The notes under the pieces are model-generated. The model was not told the DNA's origin and ran no database searches. It was given only the letters and a program-made list of their open reading frames with translations. DNA of 64,000 nt from assembly GCF_900114995.1 (NCBI RefSeq), contig NZ_FOUX01000004.1, positions 434,001 to 498,000 of the forward strand. Direction: 5' to 3'. This DNA is from Chitinophaga sp. YR627 (GTDB lineage Bacteria > Bacteroidota > Bacteroidia > Chitinophagales > Chitinophagaceae). Numbering within the stretch: the first letter of the stretch is position 1; the number at the start of each line of letters is the position of its first letter. Below are positions 27,310 through 35,596 of this stretch, piece after piece. Both the position numbers and the translations under genes were made by a program.

Positions 27310-29433
27310 TTATTTAAAAAAGCGCCATTTTAAGCCGGCCATCAAGATGCGTCCAGGTTGTCCGGGCATCAGCATATCTGTATAATTAGTCACATTATCC
27401 GCCGTTATCTGTACGGATAAATGGTCCTTACATAGTTTCTTTTCCAGAGAGGCATACAACATCGCATAACCTGCAATGAAGGTATCATACCTGTCCAGGA
27501 AGCGGTTGTTATTCGCATCGTCATATCCGGCTTTACTACGGTATGTCACACGACAGGTCGCACTGATGCCCCAGGGTGCATATTCATAGAATACCCGCAG
27601 GTTAGCCATATGCCTGGACCTGTTCTCCAGTCCGATATAGTCACTCACCCTGGAAGGGTTGGTTTCTCCCGTATTGCTGTTCCGCACTTTATTATACGGA
27701 TACTTACCACTACGGATAGAATCCATGACGCCTCTGTCCTTTGCATATAATAACTGGTATCCTGCGGAGATGTCCAGTCCGGGCAGCGGACTTACCACTA
27801 CACCGGCTTCTGCTCCGGCAGTGTAAGAACGGTCAAGATTGATGTAGGAATAAACAGGCTGATAATTCGTTCTGGTAGCCACCTGCACGGTATTGATGAA
27901 ATTGTGCAGACTATTATAAAAGACATTCAGGTCCACCTTAACTGAAGTATGCGCCTGTACACTTAACCCCACATTATAGGACACAGAGGTCTCCGGTTGT
28001 AAAGCAGCACTGATATTCCGGGCTACAGGTCTTATTTCACTGATCAGTCCCGCAGCCTGCATCTCTGCTAATGTACCGGCGACTTCTTCCACACCTAATA
28101 CCGTATATCCAGCCTGTGGATTGGTAAAGACCTGATAACGTTTCTTAAAATCAGGTGTCTTATAGCCAGTACCAACAGCTGCCTTCAGTAACACCTTCTC
28201 ACTTACACTGTAACTAAATCCGGCACTCGGATTCAGACGACCTCCATAAAAACCATTGTGGTCATATCTGAGACCGATACGTGTCATGAGTTTACTAAGC
28301 AGCTTCCAGTCTCCCTGTGCGTAAGCATATCCGCTCCAAAGGTCATTTCCGCCATGAAACTCTGTATCATTCATCCGCTCCAGATTAGCGCCTGCGCCAC
28401 CTGTAAAAGATAGGTTCTCTGAAGGTGTATACAGGAACTGTTCTTCCAGCCGGTGAAAATATTGGGTAAAATCATTGGCTTTCAGGGCGACCTGCTTGCC
28501 TGTGCTTACGTCCTGACTGGAACTGTAACGTGTCAGATAATACTGACTATTCACCCTGAATTGTTTGTTGACCGAAGACTGTAATACAGCAGAAGCATTT
28601 ACATCACTTTCACGTAATACATCCTTCGTACTGTTTTGCGTCTGGCCACTACCATACACAGATTCATTCTGTGAGTTACGCAAAGACCATCTGCCTGATA
28701 ACAATAACTGATGCGTGTTGCTCAAACGATAACGTAAACGGGACTGCAGACTATAACTGTCATATGGTGGTGCTGTTGCGCCCCTGCTGAGATAACTGTT
28801 CACATTATAGCCGTCTGTATGGTAATAATTACCAGACAACGACACAGATCCTTTCTCTTTTGAAAAAGGCATCTCTCCTTCCAATGTAGCATCCTGCGTA
28901 TTCTGCGAACCATAACGTAGAATGGCCTGTCCCTGCTTAGTGGTAACTTTCTGACGGGTGATAATATTCACCACACCTCCCAGTGCTTCACTACCAAATA
29001 AACTGGAGGACGCTCCTTTCACAATTTCAATCCGTTCAATATCCGAAACGGTAATACGCGACAGATCAAAATTCCCGGCATTCCTGCCTATCATCGGCTG
29101 CCCGTCAATCAATATCAGGATATAATCAGCACTAAAGCCCTGCATCTGCATACCAATGGCACGTGATCCTGCTGCAATATCATTCACGATATTCACACCG
29201 GTTTGTTCGCGCATCACTTCATCCAACCTGCGGCTGCCCATCATCTCCAGTGTCTTTCTGTTGATGATCGTCACCGGCATAGCGGCTTTGCTGGTCAGCG
29301 TTTCCAGGCGCACAGCTTTCACCTCCACTCCGTGCAGGTTCTTAGCCCTGGAAGTGTCAGTCTGGGCCATAGCCCACTGGTGTCCCACACACAGCAGGAT
29401 GATTGAAGTGTAAAAATCTTTTCTGATATACAT
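27310..29433 (-). CDS. TonB-dependent outer-membrane receptor (HmuR-like)
   Basis: 707 residues with a signal peptide (IILLCVGHQWAMA). The plug domain covers about 30-150 (VTIINRKTLEMMGSRRLDEV, ILILIDGQPMIG, RIEIVKGASSSLFGSEALGG). A 22-strand barrel follows and ends in the aromatic terminus LKWRFFK. No N-terminal carboxypeptidase-like or STN domain is present, which fits siderophore/heme receptors and not SusC. It imports its ligand with energy from TonB. Two HmuY-like lipoproteins directly downstream point to heme or a similar tetrapyrrole. Preceded by promoter and operator B. Confidence 0.87.
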   Translation of the reverse strand: MYIRKDFYTSIILLCVGHQWAMAQTDTSRAKNLHGVEVKAVRLETLTSKAAMPVTIINRKTLEMMGSRRLDEVMREQTGVNIVNDIAAGSRAIGMQMQGFSADYILILIDGQPMIGRNAGNFDLSRITVSDIERIEIVKGASSSLFGSEALGGVVNIITRQKVTTKQGQAILRYGSQNTQDATLEGEMPFSKEKGSVSLSGNYYHTDGYNVNSYLSRGATAPPYDSYSLQSRLRYRLSNTHQLLLSGRWSLRNSQNESVYGSGQTQNSTKDVLRESDVNASAVLQSSVNKQFRVNSQYYLTRYSSSQDVSTGKQVALKANDFTQYFHRLEEQFLYTPSENLSFTGGAGANLERMNDTEFHGGNDLWSGYAYAQGDWKLLSKLMTRIGLRYDHNGFYGGRLNPSAGFSYSVSEKVLLKAAVGTGYKTPDFKKRYQVFTNPQAGYTVLGVEEVAGTLAEMQAAGLISEIRPVARNISAALQPETSVSYNVGLSVQAHTSVKVDLNVFYNSLHNFINTVQVATRTNYQPVYSYINLDRSYTAGAEAGVVVSPLPGLDISAGYQLLYAKDRGVMDSIRSGKYPYNKVRNSNTGETNPSRVSDYIGLENRSRHMANLRVFYEYAPWGISATCRVTYRSKAGYDDANNNRFLDRYDTFIAGYAMLYASLEKKLCKDHLSVQITADNVTNYTDMLMPGQPGRILMAGLKWRFFK

Positions 29434-29518
29434 TGGTTAATATGCCGGTACGGATATCCCTGTGCCTGTAGGGAACGGGTCGATAGTACGGGTTACTGAA
29501 ATAATAAAATGATTGTCG

Positions 29519-29541
29519 GGCGGAGTAGTAATGTAAAATTA
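29519..29541 (-). promoter_or_regulatory. Promoter of the first heme-receptor operon with 5'-leader element
   Basis: On the minus strand TAATTTTA (29541-29534) is one base off TAnnTTTG and lies 32 bp from operator B. The predicted start of the transcript is followed by CTACTCCGCC (complement of 29519-29528), an element shared with the leaders at 32985 and 37784. Confidence 0.5.
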
Positions 29542-29572
29542 GTACGGAGTACTGACAAGTTAATGACGAAAC

Positions 29573-29600
29573 GGGAAAATGACTTACGCAATCGGGAAAA
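29573..29600 (-). promoter_or_regulatory. Direct-repeat operator, site B (heme receptor operon)
   Basis: Two GGGAAAA half-sites on the plus strand (29573 and 29594), 21 bp apart, separated by TGACTTACGCAATC. The ACTTACGCAA spacer recurs in site C, and TTTACGCAAA in site E. The site lies about 140-170 bp upstream of the receptor start codon. Confidence 0.65.
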
Positions 29601-29608
29601 CAATGCGC

Positions 29609-29641
29609 AAAAAGAAACGCCCTCACAATTGTGAAGGCGTT
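29609..29641 (-). terminator. Terminator after the 29679-30704 HmuY gene
   Basis: On the minus strand AACGCC pairs with GGCGTT, with an inner palindrome TCACAATTGTGA, then a T-rich run TTTCTTTTT. It ends the HmuR-HmuY transcript; operator B begins a few bases further on. Confidence 0.8.
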
Positions 29642-29678
29642 CCTGCTATTATACGCTATCTGGAATTCATTTACATGA

Positions 29679-30704
29679 CTATTTAGCTGATTGCACAAGC
29701 TTGTATTCTATCACCGGATAACCTCTTACACCACCGTCGGCAAGACCCATGCTCACAAATTTCAGTTTATAGTAGTTACCATTGGCATCTTTCACCACGT
29801 AGTAGAAGTTTTTGTAGATACCAGCGCCGGTTGTAGCTCTCCAGCTGCTGCCGATAGCATCACGTTTGTCGGAGAATGTCAGCGTAGCGATGTTGGAAGC
29901 AGAGAAGTTGTTATAGCTGATTACAGTGCTGTCCACTTTAGCTGCGGTTACACCTGCATATTGGTTGGTCACCACGAAATCAGAGAAGAAATAAGGAATG
30001 GTCGCTGTGTAATAAGCAGCATATGACCATGCGATATCCCAGTCAGCTTTCTTAGGTTCTATATTTACGGTGTTACCATTCTCCAGGGAGAAGAAAGTAA
30101 AGTTGAAGCTATTATCTTTTGTGATAGTCGCTGTCTTAATAGTCGTTTCTTTCAGCTTTGCATACTGTAAAGTATAGCCATTGCCGTTTCTTGTAACACG
30201 GATCTTGTACCAGGTAGCAGGATCAGTAGCAGATGAAGTTTCTGGTTTTACCAGGTATACTTTGTTGCTGGCTTCAGCAGCAGATACTTCGGCGATCGCT
30301 GTCTTGGTCAGATCACCATATACATCGTCGATCATTGCCAGTGTACCCTGTCCCTGTCCGATAGCCAGATTGATACCGGCAGTATCTTCGATATTAACAG
30401 TATTGATATCAGTTTTATTTAAAGCCTTTGCGCTGATAGAAGTGAAACCATTGAGGATAACACGGTATTCAGCACCGCCATAGAAACCAAGGGACCAGCT
30501 GGTACGACCTCTTGTAGCGGTTGAGTCAGAGCTGAAATCTACATATACTGTATTAGGGGAGCCTGTGCCGCCACCGCCGTTCAGCGTAAGCTGAGAACCA
30601 TCAGAAGGTGGTATTACAACGGTAGGGTCCTCGTCTTTACTACATGCACTGAATAAGGTTCCAACAGCAAGTACGAGGAGAAGTCTGCTTAATTTCATAG
30701 CCAT
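29679..30704 (-). CDS. HmuY-family heme-binding lipoprotein (long form)
   Basis: 341 residues, lipobox VGTLFSAC. It has the long HmuY architecture: VYVDFSSDSTATRGRTSWSL, GFYGGAEYRVILNG, then a second part with ADWDIAWSYAAYY and a closing strand YYKLKFVSMG. Two ATGs two codons apart could start it. It follows the TonB receptor gene by 28 bp, giving a receptor-lipoprotein pair like HmuR-HmuY of Porphyromonas, in which HmuY captures heme and hands it to the receptor. Confidence 0.85.
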   Translation of the reverse strand: MAMKLSRLLLVLAVGTLFSACSKDEDPTVVIPPSDGSQLTLNGGGGTGSPNTVYVDFSSDSTATRGRTSWSLGFYGGAEYRVILNGFTSISAKALNKTDINTVNIEDTAGINLAIGQGQGTLAMIDDVYGDLTKTAIAEVSAAEASNKVYLVKPETSSATDPATWYKIRVTRNGNGYTLQYAKLKETTIKTATITKDNSFNFTFFSLENGNTVNIEPKKADWDIAWSYAAYYTATIPYFFSDFVVTNQYAGVTAAKVDSTVISYNNFSASNIATLTFSDKRDAIGSSWRATTGAGIYKNFYYVVKDANGNYYKLKFVSMGLADGGVRGYPVIEYKLVQSAK

Positions 30705-30732
30705 TTTTGTTTGATTGTATTTATTTGATTAA

Positions 30733-32814
30733 TTATTTGTTCCTGTTCCAGTTGAAGCTCAATCCCAGGAAATAAGACCGTCCATACCACATCGGCAATA
30801 TGCCACCTGCTGTATGCGCCTGTCCGCTGGTCAATGTTGAATTGTTGATATTGGTATTATTAAACAGGTTTCTGACACCTGCATTGACCGATACATATTT
30901 TGTAATGGTCTTGGTTGCTGTAAGATCTGCCTGATGAAAAGACGGAGTCCTTATCTCATGTATAAAAGAAGGAACAGCAGTTGTGACTTCCTCATAAGCA
31001 GGACGCTCTCCGTTGAATTTATAGGAGAGGTTCAGCGCACCACCGATCTTTCTGAAGTTGTAGGTAATATTGGCATTCACTTCCGGTGTCCAGGTAAATG
31101 CAGGTGTTGGATAATCTTTGTTATAGGCATCGTCATCTGAGAACTGATTATAACGCGCGATGTAAGAGAAACCAACATTCACCTGCAAATCCTTCCAGTT
31201 CATTACACCACTTAATGTTCCACCAGTCGTTTTAAACTTGCTGATGTTCACATATGTAGAAGTATCCGATCCATTGATAGTCGCAATATCTATCCTGTTG
31301 TTGAAGTCATTGTAGAATCCGGTAGCAGTCACACCTATCTTTACCGCTCCTTTTTCAACAGCCTGCCAGCTGATAGAACCGGTGAAGCTGTTGGAATATT
31401 CTGCTTTAAGATCACTGTTTCCTTTGATAGAATGACTGGCGTCAAAGAAATAGAAATACAATTCTCTTAAAGCAGGTGCTCTGAAACCACGTGCATAAGA
31501 AAGACGCAGGTCCAGATTATCGCGTAATGCAAATTTGGTATTAACAGAAGGGATTACCGGTGGTGCATCGTATACGGAATTTTCACTCAGTCTCACACCC
31601 GGACGTATATTCATCCAATGTACCGGTTTGATTTCAGCAGAGAGGAATACGGAATAGTCGTTGATATAAGGTGTACCCAGTATACGCTGTCCGGAAGAAC
31701 CATCACGACGATATTCTACACCCGGCTGAAAGGACCATACCGGAGAAAAAGTATACTGCGCTGTTCCTCTGAAGAAAATCGTATTGAACTTAGACACATC
31801 CTGTGCACCGGCATCAGTTGCCAGTGCCTCTGTATTATTTGTAAAGTCTTTAATTGTTGTACGCGTGATCCGCTTGTAATCCTGATAAGAAGCAGTCGCA
31901 TTAATGCCCAGGTCTTTGTTCACCTGCCATACAGCCTGTGCCTGGTGTGTAAAACGATCTGTCAGGTAATGCTGATCTGTTGCCTTTCCGTTATCATAGT
32001 TAATATCACCGCGGCTGATGATATCTTCATCGAGATAATCCAACCGGTACCACACTTTCAGATTTTCATTACTGTATCCCAAGGAACCATTGGCGATGAG
32101 CTGATCTTTCGGCTTCCAGGCTTTCCGGCGACCGGTAAGTGAATCACTCCATCCACCGAAATCATTCCTGGTAAAACCAGCACCGGCAAAGAAGCCTTTG
32201 TGCCCCCACTGTATACCGATGTTTTCATTATGTACACCTTCTGCTTTGAAAGCGGCATACTCTTTACCAACGGTTTCTTCCTGTACACGGGCTGTAACAG
32301 ACAGCTGTTCTTTTCCGTGATACTTTTTTGTGATGATATTGATCACACCAGCCAGTGCATCTGTTCCATAGACCACAGACATGGGCCCCTCAACAATTTC
32401 TATTCTTTCGATGGTATTAATATCTATCTGAGAAAGACTCTGACGGGTGCTACCTCTGTCGACCAATGGAACTCCATCTAACAGGATCTTCACGTTTGTA
32501 CCAGACATCCCCATGATCTCCACATCGGTTTCACCTAATGTAGCATCATTAGAAAAGCGTACACCTAACTGATTATCCAACACACCAAGTACGTTGGTAG
32601 CACCTCGCAACTTTATATATTCGCTGGAAATCGTTCTCACCTGATACACAGACTGCTTCAGAGATTGTGGGGCATACTGACCCGTTACCACTACGTCGCG
32701 TAAACGTACTGAATCAGCAATAACATTATCAGGCGCTTTCTGTTTGGCAGACTGCGCCCATGCGCTATTGCATAAGGCAATAGACAGACCTAACACAATA
32801 AATTGTGACCTCAT
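30733..32814 (-). CDS. hmuR: TonB-dependent heme receptor HmuR
   Basis: 693 residues from the ATG at 32814, which gives a normal signal peptide (MRSQFIVLGLSIALCNSAWA). The plug has VKILLDGVPLVDRGSTRQSL and RIEIVEGPMSVVYGTDALAG. The barrel contains the heme-receptor hallmark pair FRAP (in RGFRAPALREL) and an NSDLKAE version of NPNL, and ends in FNWNRNK. It moves heme across the outer membrane with TonB energy. Paired with the HmuY lipoprotein just downstream. Upstream lie a structured leader, a -7 box and operator C. Confidence 0.88.
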   Translation of the reverse strand: MRSQFIVLGLSIALCNSAWAQSAKQKAPDNVIADSVRLRDVVVTGQYAPQSLKQSVYQVRTISSEYIKLRGATNVLGVLDNQLGVRFSNDATLGETDVEIMGMSGTNVKILLDGVPLVDRGSTRQSLSQIDINTIERIEIVEGPMSVVYGTDALAGVINIITKKYHGKEQLSVTARVQEETVGKEYAAFKAEGVHNENIGIQWGHKGFFAGAGFTRNDFGGWSDSLTGRRKAWKPKDQLIANGSLGYSNENLKVWYRLDYLDEDIISRGDINYDNGKATDQHYLTDRFTHQAQAVWQVNKDLGINATASYQDYKRITRTTIKDFTNNTEALATDAGAQDVSKFNTIFFRGTAQYTFSPVWSFQPGVEYRRDGSSGQRILGTPYINDYSVFLSAEIKPVHWMNIRPGVRLSENSVYDAPPVIPSVNTKFALRDNLDLRLSYARGFRAPALRELYFYFFDASHSIKGNSDLKAEYSNSFTGSISWQAVEKGAVKIGVTATGFYNDFNNRIDIATINGSDTSTYVNISKFKTTGGTLSGVMNWKDLQVNVGFSYIARYNQFSDDDAYNKDYPTPAFTWTPEVNANITYNFRKIGGALNLSYKFNGERPAYEEVTTAVPSFIHEIRTPSFHQADLTATKTITKYVSVNAGVRNLFNNTNINNSTLTSGQAHTAGGILPMWYGRSYFLGLSFNWNRNK

Positions 32815-32930
32815 AAAGTATAGTAGCATTGACCCCTTTAAAAAAATTGCATAAAAATCCCCTGCCGTTGTGTGCTACAGGCAATACAACGACGCATACT
32901 GGTACCAACGGTTAAATGAATAATGCTTTT

Positions 32931-32975
32931 GTATTACACGAACTGCGGGCGGAGATTGCAGCCATGGTGTAATAC
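32931..32975 (-). repeat. Hairpin in the hmuR 5' leader
   Basis: GTATTACAC (32931-32939) and GTGTAATAC (32967-32975) are exact reverse complements. An inner CTGC/GCAG pair closes a loop that holds a second CTCCGCC copy on the minus strand. It lies inside the predicted 180-nt leader and has no T-tract. Confidence 0.5.
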
Positions 32976-32984
32976 CGGATATCT

Positions 32985-33012
32985 GGCGGAGTAAATAATG
33001 CATGCAAGATAA
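32985..33012 (-). promoter_or_regulatory. hmuR promoter and 5'-leader element
   Basis: On the minus strand TTATCTTG (33012-33005) sits at the -7 position, 32 bp from operator C, but is a poor match to TAnnTTTG. TTACTCCGCC (complement of 32985-32994) follows 10 bp later, inside the predicted transcript. A GCATGC repeat flanks the box. Confidence 0.45.
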
Positions 33013-33043
33013 GCATGCGTTTGACGAACACGTTTATCTATTC

Positions 33044-33071
33044 AGGAAAAAGACTTACGCAAAAGGGAAAA
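33044..33071 (-). promoter_or_regulatory. Direct-repeat operator, site C (hmuR)
   Basis: Half-sites AGGAAAA (33044) and GGGAAAA (33065) on the plus strand, 21 bp apart, with AGACTTACGCAAAA between. It ends a few bases before the 3' end of the DUF6686-like gene at 33075. Confidence 0.65.
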
Positions 33072-33074
33072 ACA

Positions 33075-33395
33075 CTAGCGGATCAGATCATATACCTGTT
33101 GCAGCAGAACTGCCTCACCCATCGCTTCCTTCATATCCAGCCATTCCTGCAATGTAAACGTAAAACTGATATCTCGGCATGGCGAATGCACGATCACTCT
33201 TTCTTCTCCATCAGGAAACATCATACTACAGTCGTAGAAGTCCTGGTGTTCGAGCGTTTCATGAAACAATTGAAAATCTTTAGGAGTGAAATTCAGGATA
33301 AGGTTATTATGCCATATATATACGGTCTGGCAGTTTGCACAATGGCTGATCTGCGCCTTATTCTTATTCCACAATGGTCTGATATCGCACATATA
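33075..33395 (-). CDS. DUF6686-like small protein
   Basis: 106 residues from the ATG at 33395 (MCDIRPLWNKNKAQISHCANC). It has a C-A-N-C pair, a strand TVYIWHNNLILNFTPKDF, then MMFPDGEERVIVHSP and a helix LQEWLDMKEAMGEAVLL. This layout matches a small conserved family found in Bacteroidota heme-uptake loci, annotated DUF6686 as I recall it. The frame extends to a TTG at 33557, but the extension (CYCRQCARC-rich) looks untranslated and the ATG has an A-rich upstream. It has its own promoter and operator D. Function unknown; two Cys pairs could bind metal. Confidence 0.65.
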   Translation of the reverse strand, partial: YMCDIRPLWNKNKAQISHCANCQTVYIWHNNLILNFTPKDFQLFHETLEHQDFYDCSMMFPDGEERVIVHSPCRDISFTFTLQEWLDMKEAMGEAVLLQQVYDLIR

Positions 33396-33575
33396 TTTTT
33401 GTTTAAGGGTTTGTGTCGTAATCTGGATCGCCAGGCAGCGTGCACACTGCCGGCAATAGCAGATAAACTTCACTGATAAAGGGTTGTCGAGGATAGTATA
33501 GTTTCTTTCTGGAGCTGACAAACAATGGATGTCTGCAGCAATAAATCTTAATATCAATTACTCTTTCGCACGGAT

Positions 33576-33583
33576 CAAAAGTA
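33576..33583 (-). promoter_or_regulatory. -7 promoter box of the DUF6686-like gene
   Basis: The minus strand reads TACTTTTG, a perfect TAnnTTTG match, 32 bp from operator D. Confidence 0.6.
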
Positions 33584-33614
33584 CAATGTTGTGTGATGGA
33601 TAGATGCTCAAATA

Positions 33615-33642
33615 AGGAAAACGATTTGTCAATTAGGGAAAA
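33615..33642 (-). promoter_or_regulatory. Direct-repeat operator, site D
   Basis: Half-sites AGGAAAA (33615) and GGGAAAA (33636) on the plus strand, 21 bp apart. The spacer CGATTTGTCAATTA differs from sites B and C. The distal half-site overlaps the T-tract of the hmuS terminator. Confidence 0.65.
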
Positions 33643-33674
33643 ACAAAAGCGCCTCCATGTAAATGAAGGCGCTT
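33639..33674 (-). terminator. Terminator of the hmuTUVS operon
   Basis: On the minus strand AAGCGCCT pairs with AGGCGCTT, with inner CAT/ATG pairs, then TTTTGTTTTT. It lies 35 bp after the hmuS stop codon. Confidence 0.85.
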
Positions 33675-33708
33675 CAACTATTGCAGGTTTATAGAAAACA
33701 GTTGTTCG

Positions 33709-34743
33709 TTACAGACTCGCAGCCAATGCTCTCCATGGCTCCAGTTCAGGATTGCCAGGTTTGCGCTTACCAAAGAATTGTGCGATCATTTCACCGGCGC
33801 CATCGAATACTTCCAGCGAAGTAACGATACCATCTACTGAAGGTTTCTCTACTACCCAGCTTTGTGCAATGGTATCTGTTTTCAGATGCAGGTTAAAGTC
33901 TTCATCCATTACATTGATCCAGTTTGGGATCTCCAGGATCTTCTGTACCGGACCAGTATGAATTTCGATATTACCCGGATTACCCACGAATACCATTATC
34001 TCCAGACCAGTTGCGGAAGCCTGGTTCAGCAATGTTTTTACACACTCACTGTTTACCCGGCGGGAGAATTTGCCTTCTGCCAGTTCAAGCGCGCCTGTTC
34101 TGGATAATTTATGCTTCATCAGCAATGGGAAGAAATCATGTGTATCCTGTAAGTTTGCCCATCCTTCCAGGAAGGATGCAGCATCTGCGTTTGCATCATT
34201 ATATACCGGCGCAGCAGGAGCTGGCGCAACTGTAATAGCAGCTGCCTGCTCAGCAGCAGTGAAGTCAGCCACTACTTTATCCCATGCGCTGAGATCGGTC
34301 TGTTCCACAGCGTATATTTTCATGATGGCGCCACCCTGTGCATCAAAGATCTGAAGAGATTTTTTGAAGCCGATCGTTTCGTCGTTCTCTACTGCAAAAC
34401 CATATTTCCAGCGGGAGAAGAACATACGCAGATCAATGTCTTTACCCAATACAGTACCGACATGTTTATTCTCAGTATTTACTATTTCAAAAACGCCTTT
34501 GCGTTCTATTACACAATTTTCATTGCGGGTCAGCACCATCACTTTACCTAATGCCGGCATCGCCTGCATGAGTGCAGGAAATTCATTCTTCAGGTGCTTA
34601 ATGGTTGTTCCGGTGCAGGCGGCGACGATTTCGCCCTCGCTCACTTGCAGCTGATGGGCAGCATCACGGATCCTTGTTTTTGGATGTTGTTCACGGAAAT
34701 TCAGCCATTGTTCTTTTAATGTAGAAGTCGCAGTTGCATTCAT
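33709..34743 (-). CDS. hmuS: Hemin-degrading/trafficking factor HmuS (HemS/ChuS family)
   Basis: 344 residues with the duplicated HemS fold. It opens with LKEQWLNFREQHPKTRIRDAAHQLQVSEGE, the standard start of the family. The first half contains MVLTRNENCVIERKGVFE and HVGTVLGKDIDLRMFFSRW; the second repeats this as IMVFVGNPGNIEIHTGPV and FNLHLKTDTIAQSWVVEKP. It accepts heme from the importer in the cytoplasm and either stores or degrades it. It starts 4 bp after hmuV and closes the hmuTUVS operon. Confidence 0.9.
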   Translation of the reverse strand: MNATATSTLKEQWLNFREQHPKTRIRDAAHQLQVSEGEIVAACTGTTIKHLKNEFPALMQAMPALGKVMVLTRNENCVIERKGVFEIVNTENKHVGTVLGKDIDLRMFFSRWKYGFAVENDETIGFKKSLQIFDAQGGAIMKIYAVEQTDLSAWDKVVADFTAAEQAAAITVAPAPAAPVYNDANADAASFLEGWANLQDTHDFFPLLMKHKLSRTGALELAEGKFSRRVNSECVKTLLNQASATGLEIMVFVGNPGNIEIHTGPVQKILEIPNWINVMDEDFNLHLKTDTIAQSWVVEKPSVDGIVTSLEVFDGAGEMIAQFFGKRKPGNPELEPWRALAASL

Positions 34744-34747
34744 TGGA

Positions 34748-35596
34748 TTACAATACGTTTATTGCCTTTTCGGCAGGTGATTTAAAAAGGCCGTCGGCAG
34801 CGGCGGTTACCACCAGCGGATAATGACATTGAGGATGTTCCAGTACGGCTACTTCCACACCGAAACAGTCTTTAATATGTGCGGGAGTCAGGATCTCCTC
34901 CACAGTGCCCTGTGCATATACGCCTCCATCCTTTAGCAGCAGCATTTTATGAGCATAAGCAGCGGCCAGTTGAAAGTCGTGCAGCACGGCTACTACCAGT
35001 ACGCCGCTGGCGGCGAGAGAAGTAGCCAGTTGCAGGGATAACTGCTGATGCAGGATATCCATTCCTGTTACCGGTTCATCGAGTAATAACATCTTTTTAC
35101 CGGTATAGTCAGTGGCCTGCAAATCAGGCGCTTCCAGTAGCTGCGCCAGTACCCGGGCCATCTGTACCCGTTGTTTTTGTCCTCCTGATAACGTCGGATA
35201 TGTTCTTTCACGCAGGTTATATACCTGCATCATCTTCAGTGCATAGATTACGATCTCTTTGTCCAGTGCAGAAAGATGGGTATTATATACATAACGCCCC
35301 ATATTCACTACTTCCGTTACAGAGAAAGGCTGATTCAATGTGATCTGTTGTGACAGTACTGCCCGCATCCTGGCCTGTGCATCTACCGGCAATGCTTTCA
35401 GTTCATTTCCGGCGATATTCACACTACCCTGATAGTGCATATACTCTCCTGCTATTACTTTCAGCAGTGTTGATTTACCCGCTCCATTGGCCCCCATGAT
35501 CACACAGAGTTCGCCGGCGTTCGCATCCATGCTTACACCACGCAATATCTGTGCTTTTCCCAGGGACAGTGATATATCTTTTGCACGCAACATCAT
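34748..35596 (-). CDS. hmuV: Heme ABC importer, ATP-binding protein
   Basis: 282 residues. Walker A GANGAGKST near residue 38, Q-loop VLSQQ, signature LSGGQKQRVQMARVLAQL, Walker B MLLLDEPVTG and H-loop VAVLHDFQLA are present. The LEAPDLQATDYTGKK insert after the signature is typical of HmuV/ChuV proteins. Its start overlaps the hmuU stop by 4 bp, showing translational coupling. It powers heme import together with HmuU. Confidence 0.9.
   Translation of the reverse strand: MMLRAKDISLSLGKAQILRGVSMDANAGELCVIMGANGAGKSTLLKVIAGEYMHYQGSVNIAGNELKALPVDAQARMRAVLSQQITLNQPFSVTEVVNMGRYVYNTHLSALDKEIVIYALKMMQVYNLRERTYPTLSGGQKQRVQMARVLAQLLEAPDLQATDYTGKKMLLLDEPVTGMDILHQQLSLQLATSLAASGVLVVAVLHDFQLAAAYAHKMLLLKDGGVYAQGTVEEILTPAHIKDCFGVEVAVLEHPQCHYPLVVTAAADGLFKSPAEKAINVL

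Larger units (their letters stand above)
33396..33708. other. Leader and control region between hmuS and the DUF6686-like gene
   Basis: This 313-bp stretch holds the hmuS terminator (33639-33674), operator D (33615-33642), the -7 box (33576-33583) and a predicted leader of about 175 nt. No further gene is visible. Confidence 0.55.

Noticed and set aside
33015..33476. 153-codon plus-strand frame opposite the DUF6686-like gene
   Set aside because: It is the mirror of operator C and the minus-strand gene; translation is His/Ile/Arg-rich without domains.
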